Assembly (NCBI GenBank): GCA_934613185.1
Contig: CAKTSO010000052.1
Coordinates: 1 to 11,645 of the forward strand
Direction of reading: 5' to 3'
DNA from: an uncultured Clostridia bacterium
GTDB taxonomy: Bacteria; Bacillota; Clostridia; Christensenellales; Maliibacteriaceae
Length of the DNA stretch: 11,645 nt
The position numbers were made by a program, and so were the translations under genes. The notes beneath the pieces were generated by a model that saw only the letters and a program-made list of their open reading frames with translations, made no database searches and was not told the origin of the DNA. Positions 5,958 to 11,645 of the stretch are shown piece after piece. The number at the start of each line of letters is the position of its first letter. The first letter of the stretch is position 1.

Positions 5958-8093
5958 TTGGCAAAAAACGCTTCGTTTGATTATGATACAAGCTATACGC
6001 AAAACCGCGAGCTCAGCTGGCTTCGCTTCAACCGACGCGTGCTGGAAGAAGCGGCGGACGAACGCGTGCCGCTTTTGGAGCGGCTGAAATTCATTTCGAT
6101 CTTCACCAGCAATCTGGACGAGTTTTTCATGGTGCGCGTCGGCAGCCTCTTCGATCTTTCGGTTCTGTCTCCAAAACAGCGTGACAATAAGACCGGCGAA
6201 ACGCCGCGCCAACAGCTGGAAGCAATCTACGCCGCCGTGCCCGGCCTGATCGAAATGAAGGACGCGCTGTTTGCCGGCGTCACCGCCGCACTTGCCGAGC
6301 AGGGCGTATGCGATCTTTCCGCGCAGTCGCTGTCGAGCGAAGACAAAAAAAACGTCTCCCAGTATTTCCGTGGGTTCATCGCGCCGATCCTCTCGCAGCA
6401 GATCATCGACGCGCATCATCCCTTCCCCCATTTGAACAGCAAGGCGCTCCACATCGCCGCCCATTTGAAAGACAAAAAGGGCCGCGACGCGCTCGGTCTC
6501 GTTCCGATCCCCGAGTCACTGCCGCCGTTTTTTACGCTGCCCGCAAACGGCAAATCGACGCGCTATATTCGCACGGAACACATCGTTTTGCAGCACGCCG
6601 CGAAACTGTTTTTGCCCTATCAGCTTGTCGAAGCCTGCGTTTTGTGCGTCACGCGAAACGCGGATATCCGCTTCGACGACGAAAAATTCGAAGACAGCGA
6701 CGTTGATTACCGCAACCGCGTCAGCAAACTGTTAAAAAAGCGCGGAAACCTGACGATCGTTCGCATGGAGCTTTCCCGCCGCATCAGCGAGGACTTCCTG
6801 TCGCTTTTGAAAGCGCGCGTCGGCGTCGACCAAAAACAGATCTATTTCGACAGCGCGCCGCTTTGCATGGGCTACGTCTATTCGCTCTGTTCGAAGATAG
6901 ACAAGCTCGTCGCCGCGCCGCTTTCGTTTCCGCCGCACCAGCCGCGCCAAAGCGAGGATATCGACCCCGAGCGCAGCATGATCGAGCAGATCCGTGCGCG
7001 CGATCGGCTTTTGAGTTTCCCCTACGACAGCATCGATCCCTTCCTTCGGCTTTTGAACGAAGCGGCACAGCGCGACGACGTGGTCTCCATCAAGATCACA
7101 ATCTATCGCCTCGCCTCCACGTCGAAAATCGCGCAGATCCTCTGCCGCGCGGCGGAAAACGGGAAAGAGGTCACTGCGCTGATGGAGCTTCGCGCGCGAT
7201 TTGACGAGGCGAACAACATCTCCTGGTCGCAGATGCTCGAAGACGCCGGATGCCGCGTGATCTACGGTATTGACAATTACAAGTGCCATTCCAAAATTTG
7301 CCTGATCACGATGAAAAACGGCGAAAAGATCGAATATATTACGCAAATCGGTACGGGCAACTATAATGAAAAGACAAGCACACTGTACACCGACTTGAGC
7401 CTCATGACCGCCGACGAAGCCATCGGGCGCGACGCGTCGCTGTTTTTCCGCAACATGCTGCTCGGCAATCTGGAAAACGTCTATGAGAACCTTCTTATCG
7501 CGCCGCACGGCTTAAAGCCCGCGCTGATTTCCCTGATCGACCGTGAGATCCAAAAAGGCAGCGACGGCTTTATCGTCTTCAAAGCCAATTCTCTGACCGA
7601 ACGCGAGATCATCGACAAGTTCTGCGAGGCGTCGCAGGCGGGCGTGCGCGTCGAATTGATTCTGCGCGGCATCTGTTGTCTGCTGCCCGGGATCCCCGGG
7701 AAGACCGACAACATCCACGTCACGAGCGTCGTCGGCCGTTTTCTCGAGCATTCGCGTATTTATCGCTTCGGCCGCGGCGACGACCTTCGCGTCTTCATCT
7801 CGTCGGCCGACCTAATGACGCGAAACCTGAACCGCCGCGTCGAGATCGCCTGTCCCGTAAACGATCCCGTGCTTGTCGAAAAGATCCTCCGCATTCTCGA
7901 CGTCATGCTGCGCGACAACGTCAAAGCCAGCACGCTTTTGTCCGACGGAACGTATCTTCGAAAGCCCTGCGACGGCAGTGCGCTCGACTCGCAGGTCTAT
8001 TTCCTCGAGCATTCCCTGCACGACGAAAGCGAACGCACAGCCCCGCCGCGCGAACGCTTCGGCTGGTTCAAAAAACTGTTTGTAAAAAAATAA
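5958..8093 (+). CDS. ppk: Polyphosphate kinase 1 (PPK1)
   Basis: 711 residues, close to the roughly 690 of E. coli PPK. PPK1 makes long-chain polyphosphate from ATP, reversibly, through a phosphohistidine. The N-terminal domain opens with NRELSWLRFNRRVLEEA (16-32) and contains SNLDEFFMVR (51-60). The two PLD-like C-terminal domains carry the catalytic His in YKCHSKI (H444), GTGNYNEKT (465-473) and the second His in EHSRIYRFG (H598), plus SADLMTRNLNRRVE (616-629), so the active site looks intact. The start is TTG at 5958: AAAGGAGG lies 9 nt upstream and the N-terminus aligns with the family. It stands alone between terminators; no exopolyphosphatase gene is next to it. The last 20 or so residues are a short basic tail. 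Identification is secure. Confidence 0.97.
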   Translation: MAKNASFDYDTSYTQNRELSWLRFNRRVLEEAADERVPLLERLKFISIFTSNLDEFFMVRVGSLFDLSVLSPKQRDNKTGETPRQQLEAIYAAVPGLIEMKDALFAGVTAALAEQGVCDLSAQSLSSEDKKNVSQYFRGFIAPILSQQIIDAHHPFPHLNSKALHIAAHLKDKKGRDALGLVPIPESLPPFFTLPANGKSTRYIRTEHIVLQHAAKLFLPYQLVEACVLCVTRNADIRFDDEKFEDSDVDYRNRVSKLLKKRGNLTIVRMELSRRISEDFLSLLKARVGVDQKQIYFDSAPLCMGYVYSLCSKIDKLVAAPLSFPPHQPRQSEDIDPERSMIEQIRARDRLLSFPYDSIDPFLRLLNEAAQRDDVVSIKITIYRLASTSKIAQILCRAAENGKEVTALMELRARFDEANNISWSQMLEDAGCRVIYGIDNYKCHSKICLITMKNGEKIEYITQIGTGNYNEKTSTLYTDLSLMTADEAIGRDASLFFRNMLLGNLENVYENLLIAPHGLKPALISLIDREIQKGSDGFIVFKANSLTEREIIDKFCEASQAGVRVELILRGICCLLPGIPGKTDNIHVTSVVGRFLEHSRIYRFGRGDDLRVFISSADLMTRNLNRRVEIACPVNDPVLVEKILRILDVMLRDNVKASTLLSDGTYLRKPCDGSALDSQVYFLEHSLHDESERTAPPRERFGWFKKLFVKK

Positions 8094-8106
8094 AAACTCC
8101 AATCAA

Positions 8107-8145
8107 AACGGCACTTCTTTTCACAAGAAGTGCCGTTCTTTTTTG
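8107..8145. terminator. Bidirectional terminator between ppk and the CofE-like gene
   Basis: Perfect 13-bp arms AACGGCACTTCTT (8107-8119) and AAGAAGTGCCGTT (8125-8137) enclose a five-nt loop. On the plus strand CTTTTTT follows; on the minus strand the stem is followed by TTGATT. It lies between the convergent ends of ppk and the CofE-like gene and most likely ends both transcripts, more strongly ppk. Confidence 0.9.
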
Positions 8146-8164
8146 TCTTTTTATCCGCCGCGTA

Positions 8165-9349
8165 TCAGTCGCGCACGGCGTAATTGTCGAAATAACCCTG
8201 GATCAGAACGACGGGCGTGCCCTTGTCGCCGGAGCCGCTGGTCAGATCGCAGAGACTGCCCAGAAGGTCCGTCAAATGACGCGGCGTCGTTCCCTGCGAC
8301 TGCATGCCGACATTCGAGCCGCTTTGACGGTGTTCGCGGATCTTTTCGATCAAACGCTGCTCCGCTTCTTTTGCAGGAAGATCGCCGAGCTGGTTGTCGG
8401 CGATATATTTGAGCTTCAATTCGTTGGGCAGTCCGTTCAATCCCGCGGTGTACGCGGGCGACACGACCGGGTCGGCCAGTTCCCAAATGCCGCCGACGGG
8501 ATCTTTGAACGCGCCGTCGCCGTAAACCATGACCTCGATCTTCTTGCCCGTCGCCGCCTCAAGTGCACCGGCGACCTTGTCGACGAATGCGCCGCAGTCC
8601 TTCGGGAAAAGCTTCACGCGATCCTCCGACGCTTTGTTCGAGCCGAGAACGCCGAACTCGGCGTTATAACCGCTGCCGTCGACCGATTCGCACAAAATAT
8701 CGCAGAGTGTGCAGACGGTGTGCGCGCCCGCCTCGCGCAGCTTTCTGGCGCTGCGTTCGCGCGTGTGGATGTCCGCCGCGATGACGTCGTCGACAAATTG
8801 CAGAATCATCTTCGGGCTGTTGCCGAACACAATCTCGATGTTGTCGCCGAGGCTCTTATAATACTCGACGTAGTCGACGTTCGTGAACGTATGGCGGCAT
8901 TCGCCGAATTTTTCGCGGAACTGTGCCTCCGTCAGCACGTCCGTATAGGGATTGACGCCGGATTCCTCCACCGCGTCGAGCGTCAAAAGATGGTTGCCGA
9001 CTTCGTCGCCCGGATAGCTGAGCATCACAACGACGCGATCCGCACCCATGGAGATGCCGCGCAGAAGCATCGAAAAGCGGTTGCGGCTCATGATCGGGAA
9101 AAGCACGCCGACCTGCCCCGAAGGGAATCTGCGCCGCACGTCCGCCGCGATCTGCTCCAGCGTCGCGTAGTTGCCCTGCGCACGCGCGACGACCGCCTCG
9201 GTGATCCCGACAACGTCCTTATCGTGGAAAGCGAAGCCCTCCTCCTGCGAAGCACGCAGAAGTTCGCGCACGACGATATCCGCAAGGTCGTCGCCCTGTC
9301 TGATCAGCGGCATGCGAATACCGCGCACTGTCGTTCCCGTCATTCTCAT
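8165..9349 (-). CDS. CofE-like protein (coenzyme F420-0:L-glutamate ligase family)
   Basis: 394 residues. The N-terminal pattern MPLIRQGDDLADIVVREL (13-30) followed by HDKDVVGITEAVVARAQG (42-59) matches the F420-0:gamma-glutamyl ligase fold (PF01996), in which CofE adds glutamate to F420-0 with GTP. Further stretches seen in the Firmicute members are SRNRFSMLLRGI (88-99), GADRVVVMLSYPGDEVGNH (102-120) and VYGDGAFKDPVGGIWELADP (275-294), the last with acidic residues that may bind metal. There is no signal peptide and no membrane segment. Most Clostridia do not make F420, so the true substrate is unknown; ligation of glutamate or another amino acid to some acid is only inference. The ATG at 9349 has AGGAGG 10 nt upstream; a second ATG two codons in is too far. 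The gene is monocistronic, with its own promoter and convergent to ppk. Confidence 0.82.
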   Translation of the reverse strand: MRMTGTTVRGIRMPLIRQGDDLADIVVRELLRASQEEGFAFHDKDVVGITEAVVARAQGNYATLEQIAADVRRRFPSGQVGVLFPIMSRNRFSMLLRGISMGADRVVVMLSYPGDEVGNHLLTLDAVEESGVNPYTDVLTEAQFREKFGECRHTFTNVDYVEYYKSLGDNIEIVFGNSPKMILQFVDDVIAADIHTRERSARKLREAGAHTVCTLCDILCESVDGSGYNAEFGVLGSNKASEDRVKLFPKDCGAFVDKVAGALEAATGKKIEVMVYGDGAFKDPVGGIWELADPVVSPAYTAGLNGLPNELKLKYIADNQLGDLPAKEAEQRLIEKIREHRQSGSNVGMQSQGTTPRHLTDLLGSLCDLTSGSGDKGTPVVLIQGYFDNYAVRD

Positions 9350-9410
9350 GATATTTTATCCTCCTGCCAAACTTCGCAAAAATAAAAATGTCGATGCGAA
9401 TTGCAGATTC

Positions 9411-9439
9411 ATTATAGCATCATCTTTTCCGGAAAGCAA
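9411..9439 (-). promoter_or_regulatory. Promoter of the CofE-like gene
   Basis: On the minus strand a perfect -10 box TATAAT (9411-9416) and a -35 box TTGCTT (9434-9439) are separated by 17 nt. The start would be near 9404, leaving a 55-nt leader. A 10-bp palindrome TTTCCGGAAA (9426-9435) overlaps the -35 box and spacer and could be an operator, but this is only suggestive. The rest of the 197-bp gap to the dipeptidase gene holds that gene's terminator. Confidence 0.8.
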
Positions 9440-9486
9440 AGCGTACGCGTAGACGTGCGTATACAAACAGTCACAGAAACGAATAA

Positions 9487-9523
9487 ATATAATAAAAGAG
9501 ACGTCTTCTTTAGAGAACGTCTC
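9487..9523 (-). terminator. Terminator of the oxidoreductase-dipeptidase operon
   Basis: On the minus strand GAGACGT and ACGTCTC form a 7-bp stem, extended by weaker inner pairs, followed by TTTTATTATATTTATT. It begins about 23 bp after the dipeptidase stop codon. Confidence 0.75.
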
Positions 9524-9546
9524 CTTGCCGATTCTTTGCAACTGTT

Positions 9547-10509
9547 TTACCCGGCGACGTCACGCAGGATGCGCATGGCGTTCCCGCGGCAGATCTTTTC
9601 GATCTCGCCGTCCGAAAAATGACGCTCCATCGCATTCAATATCCTCGGAAATCCGGCATAATCGCGAAATTCCAGCGTGCAGCCGCCGATCCCGTCGAAA
9701 TCCGAGCCGAAGCAAAGCGCGTCGATCCCGGCCTTGTCGCGAATGTGAAGCATGTGCCGAACGACAAGTTCGATCGTCGTATCGCGGTTTCCCTCTTTTA
9801 AGAAGAATGAATAGAAATTCACACCGCATACACCGCCTGCATCGCCCAGGAAGTGAAGCATTTCGTCCGTCAGACAGCGCGGATGATCACACAGCGCGCG
9901 GCAGCACGAGTGCGACGCGATAAACGGCTTTTCGCTGTACCTCGCGACGTCGTAAAACCCGCCGTCGGAAAGATGGGAGACGTCGATCAGCACGCCGAGT
10001 TCGTTCATATGCGCGACCGCGTCGATGCCGAAAGTCTTCAATCCCTTCTGCATGACGGCGTCATCCCGGCTGTTCGGATAGCCGAACGGCGACTCGTCGT
10101 TCCATGTCAGCGTGATCAGACGCACACCGCGATCGTAAAGCGCGTCGATGCGCTCCATCTTTCCATCGATCGGAATGCCGCCTTCCAGCGACAGCAGCGC
10201 CGAGATCTTTCCTTCCGCCTCGTTTTTTAAGACGTCGTCCGCGCAAAGCGCCGGCGCGATCTCGTTTGGGAAGCGCTTCATCTGCTCACAGAACACATCA
10301 TGCTGAAGCAACACATATTCCCACGGTGAATATCGTTTTCCGCGATATGCAGCCGCTTCTTTTTGACCGAACAGCGCAAACACCTGCGCAAGCGCGCCTG
10401 CCGCGCGCATTCGTTCCAGGTCGACCTGTCCGTCGTTGCGTTCGAGGGACTGATCGTGTTCCATGACATTGCCGAGAATGGTATCGCAGTGCCAGTCAAA
10501 AATCCGCAA
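9547..10509 (-). CDS. M19 family (membrane/renal type) dipeptidase
   Basis: 320 residues, the usual length. Members are TIM-barrel, di-zinc enzymes that hydrolyse dipeptides, often with D-residues. Metal ligands expected for the family are visible: HxD in DWHCDT (H7, D9), the bridging Glu in SLEGG (E109), His in DVSHLSD (H179) and in ASHS (H200), and the catalytic-site Asp in GSDFDG (D270). There is no signal peptide, so it is probably cytoplasmic. The segment 200-216 reads HSCCRALCDHPRCLTDE, with Cys at positions where family members usually have Asn/Ser (202, 203, 212). The start is TTG at 10509, two nt after the stop codon of the oxidoreductase gene, with CAGGAG 11 nt upstream inside that gene's end; no in-frame ATG fits, so translation is probably coupled. 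Its pairing with Gfo/Idh oxidoreductases suggests a catabolic role, but the substrate is not deducible. Confidence 0.93.
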   Translation of the reverse strand: MRIFDWHCDTILGNVMEHDQSLERNDGQVDLERMRAAGALAQVFALFGQKEAAAYRGKRYSPWEYVLLQHDVFCEQMKRFPNEIAPALCADDVLKNEAEGKISALLSLEGGIPIDGKMERIDALYDRGVRLITLTWNDESPFGYPNSRDDAVMQKGLKTFGIDAVAHMNELGVLIDVSHLSDGGFYDVARYSEKPFIASHSCCRALCDHPRCLTDEMLHFLGDAGGVCGVNFYSFFLKEGNRDTTIELVVRHMLHIRDKAGIDALCFGSDFDGIGGCTLEFRDYAGFPRILNAMERHFSDGEIEKICRGNAMRILRDVAG

Positions 10510-10511
10510 AA

Positions 10512-11519
10512 TCAGAACATCTCCTGTATGTCGTTGTCAAAGACGAGACCGATCTGGCGGCGCGCTTCATCGAGAATGCGGATCACTTCGCGTTCCTGTA
10601 CGCGCGTTTTTTCGGAAAACGCCGGGTCGGGATGTTTGACCTGCTGCATGAAGGCGCAAAGCTCGTAATACATGTTGTCCTTATGCGGCAGGGGGTTTTT
10701 CGCGTCGACATCGGTGCAGTTGCCCTTGTTGTCGTAAAGCTTGATATTCTCAAGCGCGCCGGACATGGAGAACGTCACGCTCCCCAGTTCGCCGCCGATC
10801 TCGCAGGGCAGATGCGACGTATTGACCTTCGAGGTCATGCAGACGCATTCAAAATCGCCGTATCCCAAAATGACGGTGCAGACGCCGTCGACGCCGCGGC
10901 CTTCCTCCAGCAGCACGCCCGTCGCCGTAATCGTCTTCGGCGCGCCGAACAGCGCCACGGCGAGCTGGACGTTATAAACGCCCATGTCCATGATCGCGCC
11001 GTTGGCAAGCGCTTTATTAAACGTGTTGGGGTTCTTCCCTTCCAGATACAGATCGTAGCGGGAAGAATAACGGTTCATCTGAAGCACCGCGCGGCGAAGC
11101 TTGCCGATCTTGGGGAACTGCGCGCGAATGGCATCAAACTCGGGGACGTAAAGGCTCTTGATCGCCTCCATGACGAACGTACCGTTTTTGTCCGCCGTCT
11201 CGAGCATGCTTTCGACCTCGCGGGCGTTCGCCGCAAAGGGCTTTTCGCCGAGGACGGGAATGCCGTGCGAAAGGAAAAGATTGGCGATGCGCGCGTGGCA
11301 ATAGTTCGGCGTGGCGACATAGACGGCATCGACGAGGCCGCTTTTTGCCATTTCTTCAAAGTCGGTGAAGACGTGTTCAATGCCGTATTTGTCGGCGAAA
11401 GCGCGGCCGGTCTCCATGCTGCGCGAGCCGACGGCAGTCGCTTCAAAGTCTTCGATATGCGCGGCGCCCGCAAGGAGCCATTCGGTGATAAAATTCGTGC
11501 CGATCAGACCAAAACGCAT
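10512..11519 (-). CDS. Gfo/Idh/MocA family NAD(P)-dependent oxidoreductase
   Basis: 335 residues. Family members oxidise or reduce sugars, inositols and similar polyols with NAD(P). The N-terminal Rossmann fold starts at residue 1 with RFGLIGTNFIT (2-12), where the third glycine-rich position reads Thr-Asn instead of the commoner GxGxxA. VYVATPNYCHA (66-76) and GEKPFA (91-96) follow, with the catalytic-region Lys93, and MDMGVYNVQLA (177-187) matches the C-terminal domain motif DxGxY. The C-terminus ILDEARRQIGLVF (315-327) is typical of one subgroup. The ATG at 11519 follows AGGAGG by 8 nt. It lies 29 bp downstream of the stop of a related oxidoreductase and two bp upstream of the dipeptidase start, so the three form one operon. 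The substrate cannot be inferred from what is visible. Confidence 0.93.
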   Translation of the reverse strand: MRFGLIGTNFITEWLLAGAAHIEDFEATAVGSRSMETGRAFADKYGIEHVFTDFEEMAKSGLVDAVYVATPNYCHARIANLFLSHGIPVLGEKPFAANAREVESMLETADKNGTFVMEAIKSLYVPEFDAIRAQFPKIGKLRRAVLQMNRYSSRYDLYLEGKNPNTFNKALANGAIMDMGVYNVQLAVALFGAPKTITATGVLLEEGRGVDGVCTVILGYGDFECVCMTSKVNTSHLPCEIGGELGSVTFSMSGALENIKLYDNKGNCTDVDAKNPLPHKDNMYYELCAFMQQVKHPDPAFSEKTRVQEREVIRILDEARRQIGLVFDNDIQEMF

Positions 11520-11548
11520 GGGGCGTTCCTCCTGTTATGATTCAAACA

Positions 11549-11645
11549 TTACTCGCAGGGATACACAAGACCCCACTGGCGGCGGCATTCGTCGAGGATC
11601 TCCATGACGTTGATCGTCGCCTCGATCGGGCAGACGGGGCTGTTG
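11549..11645 (-). CDS. Gfo/Idh/MocA oxidoreductase, C-terminal end only (5' part outside window)
   Basis: Only the last 31 residues are visible, ending in TAA at 11549-11551. The end MEILDECRRQWGLVYPCE closely resembles the C-terminus of the neighbouring oxidoreductase (ILDEARRQIGLVF), so this is very probably a paralog of the same subgroup lying just upstream in the same operon. The 29-bp spacing to the next start, which holds the AGGAGG site, leaves no room for a terminator. With so little sequence the family call rests on this similarity alone. Confidence 0.65.
   Translation of the reverse strand, partial: NSPVCPIEATINVMEILDECRRQWGLVYPCE

Noticed and set aside
7676..9385. 569-residue open frame on the plus strand across the end of ppk and antisense to the CofE-like gene
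   Set aside because: It crosses the strong terminator at 8107-8145 and the codon pattern belongs to the two real genes on other frames; the product resembles nothing.

Overview
The window looks like a chromosomal segment of a GC-rich, low-diversity-leader Firmicute of the class Clostridia, probably an uncultured gut lineage. The evidence is strong AGGAGG-type ribosome binding sites, sigma-A type promoters (TTGACA/TATAAT-like with 17-nt spacers), many intrinsic terminators, a T-box leader on an aminoacyl-tRNA synthetase gene, and a secD-recJ gene order that is typical of Clostridia. No mobile element, CRISPR array, rRNA or tRNA gene was seen. The genus cannot be fixed from the sequence alone.

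Layout. (1) Positions 1-3853, minus strand: a small four-helix membrane protein (TIGR04086-like), two tandem terminators, a near-perfect promoter, then a secD-like gene followed by recJ, which runs off the left edge. (2) Positions 3951-5805, plus strand: promoter, glycine T-box leader with terminator, the dimeric (alpha2) glycyl-tRNA synthetase gene glyS, and its terminator. (3) Positions 5841-8145, plus strand: polyphosphate kinase ppk with a TTG start and its own leader, ending in a strong bidirectional terminator. (4) Positions 8165-9439, minus strand: a single-gene unit for a CofE-like (F420-0:gamma-glutamyl ligase family) protein with its own promoter. (5) Positions 9487-11645, minus strand: a tightly packed operon with the tail of one Gfo/Idh/MocA oxidoreductase, a complete second Gfo/Idh/MocA oxidoreductase, and an M19 (membrane/renal type) dipeptidase, closed by a terminator.

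Most genes are housekeeping: protein export, DNA repair, translation, polyphosphate metabolism. The most unusual is the SecD-like protein. It keeps the extracytoplasmic SecD signature and recognisable SecD membrane helices, but the conserved acidic membrane residues expected for proton-driven SecDF are absent. Its C-terminal half has about six hydrophobic segments without the large SecF extracytoplasmic domain or SecF signature, and it is rich in cysteine. It sits where secD and secF usually precede recJ, so it may be a reduced SecDF fusion. Other points worth a look are the overlapping hairpins after the T-box terminator, a Cys-substituted metal-site region in the dipeptidase, the tandem oxidoreductase paralogs, and a possible Pho-box-like repeat upstream of ppk.
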